From NCBI RefSeq assembly GCF_028656955.1, contig NZ_JAMDGY010000069.1:1-64000 (forward strand): DNA of 64,000 bases, in the 5' to 3' direction. The notes under the pieces were generated by a model. It ran no database searches. It was given only the letters and a program-made list of their open reading frames with translations, and was not told the DNA's origin. The position numbers were made by a program, and so were the translations under genes. Shown here piece by piece: positions 8,229 through 17,125 of this stretch; the stretch's first letter is position 1, and each line of letters starts with the position of its first letter. This DNA comes from Pseudomonas fontis. Its GTDB lineage: Bacteria; Pseudomonadota; Gammaproteobacteria; Pseudomonadales; Pseudomonadaceae.

Positions 8229-8252
8229 TAAATCCGCAGCGCGCTGGTGCGT
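8229..8252 (+). promoter_or_regulatory. PvdS-type iron-starvation box upstream of pvdH
   Basis: An exact TAAAT (8229-8233), 16-bp spacer, CGT (8250-8252) lies 83 bp before the pvdH ATG. TAAAT-N16-CGT is the known recognition pattern of the pyoverdine sigma factor PvdS. Expression under iron limitation is expected. The pvdS gene itself is not in this window. Confidence 0.82.
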
Positions 8253-8335
8253 TTTTCAAGCGAGAACATTTCCCGACACTCATCTGGCGACAGGCGCGTG
8301 AAGGGCTTATCCGCTTGCTTGCGAGGTTACTTCAG

Positions 8336-9748
8336 ATGTCAGTCGCTACCCGCCTTGCCGAGCCGCTGCCGGCTTCTTCGGCCGCCGAGCCCGGTGAAAC
8401 GCTCTACCAGTTCGAGGAATCACCACTGCTGGCCCGGCAAAAACAGCAGGAGTCCAACGCGCGCAGCTACCCACGGCGCATTCCCTTGGCGCTCAAGCGC
8501 GCCCGTGGTCTCTATGTCGAAGACGTCGAAGGTCGCCAGTTCATCGACTGCCTGGCCGGGGCGGGCACCCTGGCGCTGGGGCACAATCATCCGGTGGTGA
8601 TCGAGGCGATCCAGCAGGTATTGGCCGATGAACTGCCGCTGCACACCCTGGACCTGACCACGCCGGTCAAGGACCAGTTCGTCCAGGACCTGTTCGGCCT
8701 GCTGCCTGCCGAATTCAGTGCCCAGGCCAAAATCCAGTTCTGCGGGCCGACCGGCACCGATGCTGTCGAAGCTGCGCTGAAGCTGGTGCGCACGGCAAGC
8801 GGGCGCAGCACCGTGTTGTCGTTCCAGGGCGGTTATCACGGCATGAGCCAGGGTGCCTTGAGCCTGATGGGCAGCCTGGGGCCGAAGAAGGCGCTGGCTG
8901 GCCTGTTGAGCAACGGCGTGCAGTTCATGCCGTACCCGTACGACTACCGTTGTCCGTTCGGGCTAGGTGGTGAGCAAGGGGTGCGGGCCAACCTGCACTA
9001 TCTGGAAAACCTGCTCAATGACCCGGAGGCCGGGGTGCAACTACCCGCCGCAGTCATCGTCGAAGTGGTGCAGGGCGAGGGCGGGGTGATCCCGGCAGAC
9101 CTCGACTGGCTGCGCGGCCTGCGGCGGATCACCGAGCAAGCCGGTGTGTCGCTGATCGTCGATGAAATCCAGAGCGGCTTTGGCCGTACCGGCAAGATGT
9201 TCGCCTTCGAACACGCCGGCATCGTGCCGGACGTGGTGGTGCTGTCCAAGGCCATTGGTGGCAGCCTGCCGCTGGCCGTGGTGGTTTACCGTGAAGCGCT
9301 GGACACCTGGCAGCCTGGCGCACACGCGGGCACCTTCCGTGGCAATCAGATGGCCATGGCTGCTGGCTCTGCGGTGATGCGCTACCTGAAGGAGCACGAC
9401 CTGGCCGGCCACGCCGAAGCCATGGGCGAGCGCTTGCGTGAGCACCTGACGGTGTTGCAGCGCGACTTCCCGCAACTGGGCGATATTCGTGGCCGTGGCC
9501 TGATGCTGGGGGTCGAACTGGTCGATCCGCAGGGCCAACTGGATGTGCAGGGCCATCCACCGACTTTCGGCAAGCTGGCGTCGTTGCTGCAGAACGAATG
9601 CCTCAAGCGCGGTTTGATTCTTGAACTGGGTGGGCGCAATGGCAGCGTGGTGCGTTTCCTGCCGCCGCTGATCATCACTGCCGAGCAGATCGACGAAGTC
9701 ATGCGCCGCTTCAGCCGTGCGCTTGCAGCCGCCTTGCTGCGCTTGTAA
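8336..9748 (+). CDS. pvdH: L-2,4-diaminobutyrate:2-oxoglutarate aminotransferase
   Basis: A 470-residue class-III PLP aminotransferase. PvdH makes L-2,4-diaminobutyrate from aspartate semialdehyde, using glutamate as amino donor; diaminobutyrate is needed for the pyoverdine peptide and chromophore. Visible landmarks are GTDAVEAALKLVRT, the PLP-contacting GGYHGMSQGAL, the acidic DEIQSGFGRTG, the Schiff-base lysine in VVLSKAIGGSLP, and HAGTFRGNQMAM. The ATG at 8336 gives the usual family length. It carries its own PvdS-type promoter and lies beside pvdP and pvdRT-opmQ, which separates it from the ectoine EctB and other diaminobutyrate transaminases. Confidence 0.9.
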   Translation: MSVATRLAEPLPASSAAEPGETLYQFEESPLLARQKQQESNARSYPRRIPLALKRARGLYVEDVEGRQFIDCLAGAGTLALGHNHPVVIEAIQQVLADELPLHTLDLTTPVKDQFVQDLFGLLPAEFSAQAKIQFCGPTGTDAVEAALKLVRTASGRSTVLSFQGGYHGMSQGALSLMGSLGPKKALAGLLSNGVQFMPYPYDYRCPFGLGGEQGVRANLHYLENLLNDPEAGVQLPAAVIVEVVQGEGGVIPADLDWLRGLRRITEQAGVSLIVDEIQSGFGRTGKMFAFEHAGIVPDVVVLSKAIGGSLPLAVVVYREALDTWQPGAHAGTFRGNQMAMAAGSAVMRYLKEHDLAGHAEAMGERLREHLTVLQRDFPQLGDIRGRGLMLGVELVDPQGQLDVQGHPPTFGKLASLLQNECLKRGLILELGGRNGSVVRFLPPLIITAEQIDEVMRRFSRALAAALLRL

Positions 9749-9761
9749 AGCAACCCCTCCA

Positions 9762-9786
9762 GGCGGGCATCCAGGCAATGCCCGCT
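9762..9786 (+). terminator. Weak stem-loop after pvdH
   Basis: GCGGGCAT (9763-9770) pairs with ATGCCCGC (9778-9785) around a 7-nt loop just after the pvdH stop. There is no long T-tract, so termination strength is doubtful. Confidence 0.4.
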
Positions 9787-9825
9787 TGCTGCTTGAAACG
9801 TGAAGTTTGCAGCAGCTTCTCTCCC

Positions 9826-9849
9826 TAAATTTCCTGCCCCAGCCAACGT
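9826..9849 (+). promoter_or_regulatory. PvdS-type iron-starvation box upstream of pvdP
   Basis: TAAAT (9826-9830), exactly 16 bp, CGT (9847-9849). The distance of about 25 bp to the proposed start at 9874 leaves a very short leader, with AAAGG (9862-9866) as ribosome site. Confidence 0.82.
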
Positions 9850-9873
9850 CCTAGCTTGGACAAAGGCTGTTTC

Positions 9874-11517
9874 ATGGCTGACACGGGTAGGGCAATGACG
9901 ATATCGCGACGAGGATTCATAGCAGGTCTGGCGTTGACCGGTGCGGCAGTACCGGCGGTGTACTACGGCCATCGGCAGCTGACTCATGACCCCGAGGACG
10001 ACATCGTCACACCCGGTGAAGCCAGTGTGGAGCTTGCCGACATTGCCGGGCAGCAACTGGCCAATCAATTGCGCGGTGTCTGGGATGTGCGTTTCCAGGG
10101 CGCCGACGCTGGCTTGCAAGGGCTGCCCCGCGAGGGCGTGACGCTGTATCTGGATATCGCCGCCAAGGGCCGTGGGTTGCGCGGTGTGCTCGACACCCAG
10201 GCCGCCCTCGATGGCCAGGGGCCTGCCGCCTACCGCCTGCTGGGCGACCTGGTCGGCGCTTCGACTGCCCAGGTGCGCTGGCGCTTGCTGAGCAACCAGG
10301 GCGGCCCGGGTTATGAATGCACGGCGACCCTGGATGAGGTCTGGGGCAGCTTCGGCAATGCCGGCAGCGGCACCCTGACCGGGCGCGTACAGCCTCTGGA
10401 TCGCTCATTGATGTTGCCCTTGCCCGACAGTCAGTTCGTGGCGGTCAAGCGCATGTTCCCGGAAGCGCGGGCACGCATTGCCTACACCCCTGAGCTGAGT
10501 GCCTGGCTGATCAGCCTGGAGCATCGTCTGTTCCACCAGCTCTGGCACGCGACCCGCGACAAGTGGCATCGGCTGTCCGAAGAAAAGCATGGCGCCCTGC
10601 GCGGGTTGGGCTGGCAGCCCGGGCCGCGAGACAAGGAGCGCGATGCGCGGGGGCCGCGCAAGCATCGCAATGGTTCGGGGGTGGATTTTCTGTTCATGCA
10701 CCGGCACATGCTGGGGACGGCGCGGTCGTTCCAGGAGCTGCCGTCCTGGCCGCATTTCCCGTTGCCGCAGCCGAATGTCGAATTCGACCGGCATGGTTTT
10801 GCCCGCTACTTCGATAACCATGACGGCTACAGTGTGCCGCCGACCTGGCGCGCGCCTGCGGATGCCGACTACACGCAATGGGTCGCTGCGATCAAGGCGC
10901 AGGAAACCTTCTGCAGCAATTTCCAGGTGTGGGAATCGCAGTATCAGGACCCGGTGTACCTGTCCAAGCTGACCCTGGGGGCATTTGGTTCGGAGCTGGA
11001 GATGAACCTGCACGACTGGCTACACATGTGCTGGGCGTCGGTGCCGCGTGATCCGTCCAATGGCGCGCCGGTGCCGCTTGCGCGGGACCCGGCGGATTTT
11101 GCGGCGCGCTGGTACGGGCCGGAAAATGACTTCCTTGGTGATCCGTTCTCTTCGCATGTGAGCCCGGTGTTCTGGGGGTTCCATGGCTGGATCGATGACC
11201 GTATCGAAGACTGGTACCGGGCGCACGAGCGGCACAACCCGGGGCAGGTGAGCCGCTTGCAGGTCAATGGGGTGAACTGGTTTGCGCCGGGGCGCTGGGT
11301 GGATGTCGATGACCCGTGGCTGGGGCCGACCACTCACGGTTGCAGCACGGTGCCGGGGACATTCGTTGGCAAGTCGGTGGAAATGGATGTGGAGACCATG
11401 AAGCTGGCGTTGCGGATCGTCTTTGGCGAAGACGACAAGATGGCCCCGCTGTTCAAGCGTGTGCCGCAGCGGCCGTGGTATGCACGGCACCTGTCGATGC
11501 GCGGGATCAGTACCTGA
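9874..11517 (+). CDS. pvdP: Pyoverdine maturation tyrosinase PvdP
   Basis: A 547-residue periplasmic copper enzyme that oxidises and cyclises the D-Tyr/diaminobutyrate part of ferribactin to form the dihydroxyquinoline chromophore. A twin-arginine signal (SRRGFIAGLALTG) near the N terminus directs folded export. An N-terminal beta-rich domain is followed by the tyrosinase core. Its histidine-rich segments could supply the two copper sites: RLFHQLWHATRDKWHRL, FLFMHRHMLG, NLHDWLHMCW and FHGWIDDRIEDW. Start: the ATG at 9874 has the better ribosome site; the ATG at 9895 (540 residues) puts the twin arginine closer to the N terminus, as is common. It is convergent with opmQ and has its own PvdS-type promoter. 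Confidence 0.88.
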   Translation: MADTGRAMTISRRGFIAGLALTGAAVPAVYYGHRQLTHDPEDDIVTPGEASVELADIAGQQLANQLRGVWDVRFQGADAGLQGLPREGVTLYLDIAAKGRGLRGVLDTQAALDGQGPAAYRLLGDLVGASTAQVRWRLLSNQGGPGYECTATLDEVWGSFGNAGSGTLTGRVQPLDRSLMLPLPDSQFVAVKRMFPEARARIAYTPELSAWLISLEHRLFHQLWHATRDKWHRLSEEKHGALRGLGWQPGPRDKERDARGPRKHRNGSGVDFLFMHRHMLGTARSFQELPSWPHFPLPQPNVEFDRHGFARYFDNHDGYSVPPTWRAPADADYTQWVAAIKAQETFCSNFQVWESQYQDPVYLSKLTLGAFGSELEMNLHDWLHMCWASVPRDPSNGAPVPLARDPADFAARWYGPENDFLGDPFSSHVSPVFWGFHGWIDDRIEDWYRAHERHNPGQVSRLQVNGVNWFAPGRWVDVDDPWLGPTTHGCSTVPGTFVGKSVEMDVETMKLALRIVFGEDDKMAPLFKRVPQRPWYARHLSMRGIST

Positions 11518-11523
11518 CATCCC

Positions 11524-11620
11524 GTGTGGGAGCCGGCTTTGCCGGCGATAGGGCCATAACTGGCAGCGACATTCGGTGATCGCTGCGCGATCATTCGCCG
11601 GCAAGGCCGGCTCCCACAGG
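11524..11620. repeat. Paired inverted REP elements (BIME) between pvdP and opmQ
   Basis: Two REP units, TGTGGGAGCCGGC...GCCGGCGA (from 11524) and its inverse TCGCCGGCAAGGCCGGCTCCCACA (11595-11618), flank a short spacer containing a second small palindrome (GATCGCTGCGCGATC). They lie between convergent genes and may fold into a transcript-end structure. Confidence 0.8.
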
Positions 11621-11648
11621 TGCAGTGTGAGGCTGATGGATGTTGCGC

Positions 11649-13043
11649 TCAGCGCAGCGCCCAGCCCCCACCCAGTGCCTTGTACAACCCTACACTTCCT
11701 TGCAGCCGTGACAGGCGCAACTGCACCTGCTGGTCCTGGGCCTGGTACAAGGTGCGCTGGGTTTCCAGCACCGTCAGCAACGTCTCCGCCCCCGCCTGAT
11801 ATCGGCTGTCGGCAAGTTCGAAGGCGATCCGCGCCTGACGCACTTCCTCGTCCTGCCACTGGCGCTGACGCTCAACACCCTCAATGCCGTTCAACGCTTT
11901 CTCGACATCAGCAAAGCCCGCAACAATCGCACCGTGGTAGCTCTGCAGCAGTTCTTCCTGCTCGGCCTTGGCCCGGTCGCGTTCCGCCGCCAGGCGCCCG
12001 TTGTTGAAGATCGGCGCAGCCAAACCCGCCGTCAGGCTGTAATAAGGGCTGCGTACCAAGTCGGCAAAGTGCTGCGCCCCCGAACCCAGGTTGGCCCCCA
12101 GGGTCAGGCTCGGCAGCATGGCTGCACGCGCCACCTGCACGTTGGCCTGCGCCGCCAGCAGGCGCGCCTCGGCGGTGGCGATATCAGGGCGTCGCGTCAA
12201 CAGGTCACTCGGCACGCCAGCGCCAATCACCGGCCCGCTGATAGCGGCAAACGCAACCCCGCCCAGCTGCAACGTCTGCACCGGATCACCCAGCAATGTC
12301 GCCAGGGTGATGCGGCTGTCTTGCAGTTGTTGCTCCAGCAGCGGCAGTTGCCGCTCCTGATTGGCCACCAGGCTGCGTTGCTGGGCCAGCTCCAGCGCTG
12401 TCGCGGAGCCGGCTTGCTGACGTGTCTCGACCACCTGCAACACACTGCGCGCATTGGCCAGGTTGAGCCGGGCAATGCGTACCTGCTCGGTCAATGCCAG
12501 GCATTGCAGGTAACTGTTGGCAACCCCGCTCAACAGGGTCAACTCGACGGTTGCCCGGTCATGGCGGCTGGCATCCAGCGCCGCCAGCGCGCTGTCTCGC
12601 GCCGCTGCCTTGCCACCCCAGAAATCAATCTCGTAGCTGGCGCTCAGGGTGGTGCTGTAGGAGGTGTAGGTGCGCTGGTTGTTGCTGGCGTCAATGCCGC
12701 TGAAGCCATCCCCGCGCATCAGTCGTTGGCGGCTGGCATCCAGGCCGAACTTCACTTCGGGCAACAGCGGGGCACCAGCGACAATCGCCGTGGCCTGGGC
12801 CTGACGCACCCGTGCCATGGCCGCCGCCAGGTCGAAGCTGTTAAGGCGCGCGCGCTCGATCAGGCGGTCCAGCTCCGGGCTGGAAAATGCCCGCCACCAG
12901 TCGCCCTCGATGCGGGCCGTGGCGCTGTGTGCGGACTGCCAGTCGGCGGGTGCCGGTACTGGCGCGGGTGCCTCCAGGGTGCTGCTGCAAGCACCCAACA
13001 TCAGGCAAACGGACAAAAAACTGAGACGGCTGGGCAATGTCAT
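11649..13043 (-). CDS. opmQ: Outer-membrane efflux lipoprotein OpmQ
   Basis: A 464-residue TolC-type outer-membrane factor of the NodT/OprM lipoprotein group. The lipobox LMLGAC puts the acylated cysteine at about residue 19. Two repeated OEP domains follow, each with long alpha-helices. Typical motifs are SYEIDFWGG, the PSDLLTRRPDI segment and PIFNNGRLAAERDRA. With PvdR and PvdT it forms the MacAB-like pump that recycles pyoverdine and exports newly made siderophore from the periplasm. It is the last gene of pvdR-pvdT-opmQ, three bases after pvdT, and converges on pvdP across a REP pair. Confidence 0.9.
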   Translation of the reverse strand: MTLPSRLSFLSVCLMLGACSSTLEAPAPVPAPADWQSAHSATARIEGDWWRAFSSPELDRLIERARLNSFDLAAAMARVRQAQATAIVAGAPLLPEVKFGLDASRQRLMRGDGFSGIDASNNQRTYTSYSTTLSASYEIDFWGGKAAARDSALAALDASRHDRATVELTLLSGVANSYLQCLALTEQVRIARLNLANARSVLQVVETRQQAGSATALELAQQRSLVANQERQLPLLEQQLQDSRITLATLLGDPVQTLQLGGVAFAAISGPVIGAGVPSDLLTRRPDIATAEARLLAAQANVQVARAAMLPSLTLGANLGSGAQHFADLVRSPYYSLTAGLAAPIFNNGRLAAERDRAKAEQEELLQSYHGAIVAGFADVEKALNGIEGVERQRQWQDEEVRQARIAFELADSRYQAGAETLLTVLETQRTLYQAQDQQVQLRLSRLQGSVGLYKALGGGWALR

Positions 13044-13046
13044 CGA

Positions 13047-15014
13047 TTATTCGCTGGTAAGGGCTTTGACCGGATCAAGCCGGGCGGCTTTGCGCGCCGG
13101 CATGAAACCGAAGACCACGCCGGTAATCACGGCGCAGGCGAAGGCACCCAGGACGGCGCCAAGAGAGAACGCCACGGCAATATTGGCCAGCAGCAAGCCG
13201 CCGCCAATCAGCACCGCCAAGGCAATGCCGGTAACGCCGCCGACCATCGACAGCAGCACCGCCTCGGTCAGGAACTGGCGCAGGATGTCGCGCTGGCGTG
13301 CACCGGTGGCCATGCGGATGCCGATTTCCCGGGTGCGCTCGCGCACCGTCATCAACATGATGTTCATTACCCCGATACCGCCCACCAGCAGGGAGATGGC
13401 GGCAATCGAGCCAAGCATCAGCGACAGGGTGTTCTGCGTCCGGGCCTCAGCCTGGATCAGCGCGGCATCGTTGGTCAGTTCGTAGTCCTGCTTGCCGTTG
13501 TGCAGCTTGCGCATCAAGTGGTCGATGGCTGCTTCGGTCTCCTTGACGCGACGTGAATCGGCGGCGGCAATGGTGATGTACTCCGGGTCGCGGCTGCCGA
13601 ACAGGCGGATGGCGGCGGCGGAGTAGGGCACCACGATACGCTCGTCGCTGTCCTCGCTGCCGGAGCTGGCGCCCTTGCCTTGCAGCACGCCAAGCACCTG
13701 GAAGGGCACATTCTCGATGAGGATGTAGCGCCCCAGGGCATTGGCCTGCGGGCCGAACAGCTTGTCGCGCACCTTCTGCCCGATCACCGCCACCGCTGCC
13801 GCCGATTGCTCGTCGGCTTCGGTGAAGAAGGCGCCTTCGACCACCGGCCAGTTGAAGATCTCGGGGAAGTAGGTGTTGTTGCCACCGACATAGAACGAGC
13901 CGTTGTTGTTGCCGTGGCGCGCCATCATCTTGTTGCCGATCACCGGCATGATCATCTTCACCTGGGGCAGCCCGGACAACGCCGCCACCTCGTCCAGGGT
14001 GATGAGGCCCGCCGGCTCACGCAAGGTAGCTGACTTGCCGCTGAGGTAGAGGATGTTCGAGCCGAAGGCAGCCATCTGCGCCATCACCTGGCGCTTGCTG
14101 CCTTCACCGACGGCGAGCATCACCACTACCGAAGCCACGCCGATGACAATGCCGAGCAAGGTCAGGGCGGTGCGGAATCGATTGATCCACATGACCCGCC
14201 AGGCCGCTTGCAGCGCTTCGAGCAGCTCGCCTTTCCAGGCGCCGCTTTCGGTGGCGCCGCGATCAAGGCGCTGGCGCAGGTCTTCGGCTTGCAGGCCGGG
14301 GTGGCTGGTGGGAGGCGGCGCCTGCTCGTTGGCCGAATCGTTGACCACCAGGCCATCGCGAATCTCGATCACGCGCTGGGCCCGGGCCGCCACTTCGCGG
14401 TCATGGGTGATGAGGATGACCACGTGGCCCTGGCTTGCCAGCTCATCGAGCAATGCCATGACTTCAGCGCCGCTCTGGCTGTCGAGCGCTCCGGTCGGCT
14501 CGTCGGCGAGGATGATATGGCCGCCATTCATCAACGCCCGGGCAATCGATACACGCTGCTGCTGGCCGCCAGACAACTGGTGCGGGCGGTTGGCGGTGCG
14601 GCTGGCCAGGCCCAGGCGGTCGAGCAGGGCGGCCGCGCGGGCATGCCGTTCGGCAGCGGGGGTGCCGGCATAGATGGCCGGCATTTCGACGTTCTCCTGG
14701 GCCGAGCCCGAGGCGATCAGGTGGTAGCCCTGGAACACGAAGCCAAAGGCTTCCCGGCGCAGCCAGGCCAGCTCGTCGCTGTCCAGCATGGCGACGTCCT
14801 TGCCTGCGAAGTAATACTCGCCGGAGGTTGGTCGATCAAGGCAGCCGAGGATGTTCATCAGGGTCGACTTGCCGGAACCCGAGGCGCCGACAATGGCGAC
14901 GAACTCACCCGGGTGGATGGCCAGGCTGATGCCCCTGACCACCTCGACGAGCGGCGTGTCGATACCGCCATAGGCTTTGCGGATGTCGCGCAGTTCAATC
15001 AGCGGCGTGGACAT
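13047..15014 (-). CDS. pvdT: Pyoverdine efflux ABC transporter PvdT (MacB-like)
   Basis: A 655-residue fused ABC transporter. The N-terminal ATPase (about 1-240) has the Walker [13 protein letters not shown], the signature [15 protein letters not shown] and Walker [14 protein letters not shown] membrane helix near 285 leads to a large periplasmic domain and a three-helix C-terminal FtsX-like part with [19 protein letters not shown]. This is the MacB architecture. PvdT powers transport through PvdR and OpmQ. It abuts pvdR without a gap and is followed after three bases by opmQ. Expression is expected to be iron-regulated from the PvdS-type promoter ahead of pvdR. Confidence 0.92.
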   Translation of the reverse strand: MSTPLIELRDIRKAYGGIDTPLVEVVRGISLAIHPGEFVAIVGASGSGKSTLMNILGCLDRPTSGEYYFAGKDVAMLDSDELAWLRREAFGFVFQGYHLIASGSAQENVEMPAIYAGTPAAERHARAAALLDRLGLASRTANRPHQLSGGQQQRVSIARALMNGGHIILADEPTGALDSQSGAEVMALLDELASQGHVVILITHDREVAARAQRVIEIRDGLVVNDSANEQAPPPTSHPGLQAEDLRQRLDRGATESGAWKGELLEALQAAWRVMWINRFRTALTLLGIVIGVASVVVMLAVGEGSKRQVMAQMAAFGSNILYLSGKSATLREPAGLITLDEVAALSGLPQVKMIMPVIGNKMMARHGNNNGSFYVGGNNTYFPEIFNWPVVEGAFFTEADEQSAAAVAVIGQKVRDKLFGPQANALGRYILIENVPFQVLGVLQGKGASSGSEDSDERIVVPYSAAAIRLFGSRDPEYITIAAADSRRVKETEAAIDHLMRKLHNGKQDYELTNDAALIQAEARTQNTLSLMLGSIAAISLLVGGIGVMNIMLMTVRERTREIGIRMATGARQRDILRQFLTEAVLLSMVGGVTGIALAVLIGGGLLLANIAVAFSLGAVLGAFACAVITGVVFGFMPARKAARLDPVKALTSE

Positions 15015-16196
15015 TCAACCCCCGCTGGCGACAGGTGCGCCGATCAGCAGGTGGTCACCTTCGGCCAGGCCGTCGAGGATCTGCACCCGCAAGCGGTCAC
15101 TGAGGCCGGTGCGCACCTGGCGCTGTTCGATCTTGCCGTTGGCAGCGATCACCTGGGCGGTGCGCTGGTCATTCTGGCCCTCGCCGTCTTCCAGTGCCGA
15201 CAGTGGGGCAGTGAGGACGTTCTTGGCCTGGCCGGCAACGAAGAACACCTGCGCGGTCATCTCGGCCATCAAGGTGTTGTCGGCATTGTCGACGTCAAGC
15301 AACACGGTATACAGCACGACCTTGCCACTGGCCGCGCCGCTGCTGCTGGTGCCGCTGTTGCCGGTGCCACTCTGGCTGGATTGATCGAGCGGCTTGGGCG
15401 GGATCGGCAGGATCTGTCGCACGGTGCTGCTCCAGCGCCGCTTGCCGCCACTGAGGGTGGTGAAGTAGGCCGTCATGCCCGGCTTTACATGGCCGATGTC
15501 CGCTTCGGAGACCTGGGCCCACACGGTCATCGGCGAGAGCTTGGCGATCCGCAGGATCAATGGCGTTTGCTGCTGGGCATTGAGGGTCTGGCCTTCACGA
15601 GCGTCGACGGCAACCACGGTGCCGGACATCGGCGCGTAGATGCGTGTGTAGCCGAGCTCGGCTTCATCGCTGCGCAGGCTGGCCTGGGCTTGGAGAATTT
15701 GCGCGCGGAACATGGCGATGCGCGCCTGGGTCACCTTCAATTGTGCCTGGGCGCTCTGCACATCCTCTTCGCGGGTGGCGCCACCGCTGGCCAGGTGCTG
15801 CTGGCGTTTGTACTGCTGTTCGGCGAGTTGGTACTGGGCTTGCTGCTCGGCCAGCTGCGCCTTGAGGTTTTCAATCGAGAAACGCCCGGCATCAAGGCGG
15901 GCCTGTTGCGTCGAGGGGTCGATTTCGACCAAAAGCTGACCTTCTTCGATCCGGTCACCGGCCTCCACGTGCAGCTTGCGGATCTGCCCGGAAGCTTGCG
16001 CGCCGACATCGACATAACGCCTGGGCTGCAAGGTGCCCAGGGCGGTCACGCTGCTTTCGATATCCCCCCGCGTCACCGCAACGGTGTTCAATGGGTCACC
16101 ACTGCCGGGCAGGGTTTTCCAGGCAACCAGGGCGCCCAGGCTGATGAGGCCCAGGCCGCAGAACAACAGGCGGCGTTTGACGGTTTGACGACTCAT
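15015..16196 (-). CDS. pvdR: Periplasmic adaptor protein PvdR (MacA-like)
   Basis: A 393-residue membrane-fusion protein. A single N-terminal helix (about 10-30) anchors it. A lipoyl half-motif (YVDVGAQASGQI) is followed by a long coiled-coil hairpin rich in Gln and Ala (about 95-175), the second lipoyl half and a beta-barrel domain. A Ser/Gly-rich loop near residue 275 is characteristic of MacA-like members. It links the inner-membrane ATPase PvdT to OpmQ. It is the first gene of the operon; an exact iron-starvation box lies about 80 bp upstream. Confidence 0.9.
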   Translation of the reverse strand: MSRQTVKRRLLFCGLGLISLGALVAWKTLPGSGDPLNTVAVTRGDIESSVTALGTLQPRRYVDVGAQASGQIRKLHVEAGDRIEEGQLLVEIDPSTQQARLDAGRFSIENLKAQLAEQQAQYQLAEQQYKRQQHLASGGATREEDVQSAQAQLKVTQARIAMFRAQILQAQASLRSDEAELGYTRIYAPMSGTVVAVDAREGQTLNAQQQTPLILRIAKLSPMTVWAQVSEADIGHVKPGMTAYFTTLSGGKRRWSSTVRQILPIPPKPLDQSSQSGTGNSGTSSSGAASGKVVLYTVLLDVDNADNTLMAEMTAQVFFVAGQAKNVLTAPLSALEDGEGQNDQRTAQVIAANGKIEQRQVRTGLSDRLRVQILDGLAEGDHLLIGAPVASGG

Positions 16197-16277
16197 GCGG
16201 GGTTCCGGCCAGAGGGGTTCGGTCCGTGAGGTGGTCCTGGCGAGGAAACTCGGCAGGCACGGGAAGCTCCATGTTTA

Positions 16278-16301
16278 ACGAGAATCCAGTGCGGGAATTT
16301 A
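16278..16301 (-). promoter_or_regulatory. PvdS-type iron-starvation box upstream of pvdRT-opmQ
   Basis: On the minus strand TAAAT (16301-16297), exactly 16 bp, then CGT (16280-16278), oriented towards pvdR. This is the third exact match to TAAAT-N16-CGT in 8.1 kb. Confidence 0.82.
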
Positions 16302-16367
16302 CCCGCGCTGGTCGAAGGATCGGTTGGTGAGTACGCTGTAGGATGTGACGCAGTCGCCAAATCTTGC

Positions 16368-16382
16368 TGAGAATTATTCTAA
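16368..16382 (+). promoter_or_regulatory. Fur-type operator upstream of the ECF sigma gene
   Basis: TGAGAAT-T-ATTCTAA is a 7-1-7 inverted repeat with one mismatch, close to the Fur core TGATAAT-N-ATTATCA. It lies about 65 bp before the proposed sigma start at 16448, within the AT-rich part of the divergent pvdR/sigma gap. This fits iron repression of the sigma gene. Confidence 0.62.
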
Positions 16383-16447
16383 TTTATGGTAAATCATATG
16401 GCCATCATTTTGGCCTTCTGGCTTGCCGCCAAGGAACCTCTCTGGAC

Positions 16448-16945
16448 ATGACGCAGCCAGGTGTACTTCTGGAAACCTACTATCGCGAACTGGTGAGTTT
16501 CCTCAACGCCCGCCTGGGCAATCGTCAGGTGGCCGAGGATGTCGCCCACGATGCCTATGTGCGCGTGCTGGAGCGGGCAGGTGCAGACGCGATCGAGCAC
16601 CCGCGTGCGTTCCTCTATCGCACTGCGCTGAACCTGGTGATCGACGGGCACCGCCGCAACCAGCTGCGCCAGAGCGAACCGCTGGAGGTGCTGGACAACG
16701 ACGAGCGATTCTTCTCGCCAGCACCGCAGCACAGCATGGACCTCAACCAGCGCCTGGAGCTGATGCAGCGGGCGCTGGCGGAGCTGAGTGGCAATTGCCG
16801 TGATTGCTTCCTGTTGCGCAAGCTGGAGGGCCTGTCGCACCAGGACATCGCTGAGCGCATGGGGGTTTCGCGCAGCGTGGTGGAAAAACACATCGTCAAC
16901 GCCATGAAGCATTGCCGCCTACGCATGCAGCAATGGGCGTCCTGA
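16448..16945 (+). CDS. fpvI: ECF sigma factor, FpvI-like
   Basis: A 165-residue iron-starvation type ECF sigma factor. Region 2 (about 8-75) includes RQVAEDVAHDAYVRVLE and FLYRTALNLVIDGHRR. Region 4 (about 105-160) includes GLSHQDIAERMGVSRSVVEKHIVNA. No anti-sigma (FpvR/FecR-like) gene is adjacent. It does not resemble PvdS as I know it, and its size and place beside pvdRT suggest FpvI, which drives the ferripyoverdine receptor gene. The ATG at 16448 was chosen because the frame upstream runs through the Fur box and promoter. Exact identity among iron ECF factors needs a phylogeny. Confidence 0.75.
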   Translation: MTQPGVLLETYYRELVSFLNARLGNRQVAEDVAHDAYVRVLERAGADAIEHPRAFLYRTALNLVIDGHRRNQLRQSEPLEVLDNDERFFSPAPQHSMDLNQRLELMQRALAELSGNCRDCFLLRKLEGLSHQDIAERMGVSRSVVEKHIVNAMKHCRLRMQQWAS

Positions 16946-17125
16946 GCGGCTTATTTCGAAATAACTAATAACAATTATGTGGGGCGACTTGATTTCCTCC
17001 ACTTTCACGACAAGTATCTAGACAGACCCTTCAATTGGCGAAGTGCCCGCCACAGCCTGCTGTGTTTGACTGGCGCAGTGATGGTCAAGGAACGTTATCC
17101 ACGCTCATCACCTTGGTCATACACG

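Noticed and set aside
16364-16447. Longer start for the FpvI-like sigma factor at 16364
   Set aside because: It would place the Fur-type operator inside the coding region and add a hydrophobic N terminus unknown in ECF factors.
16955-16975. A second Fur box before the receiver-like gene
   Set aside because: The AT-rich stretch matches only about half of the 19-bp Fur consensus and has no clear inverted symmetry; kept only as a remark.
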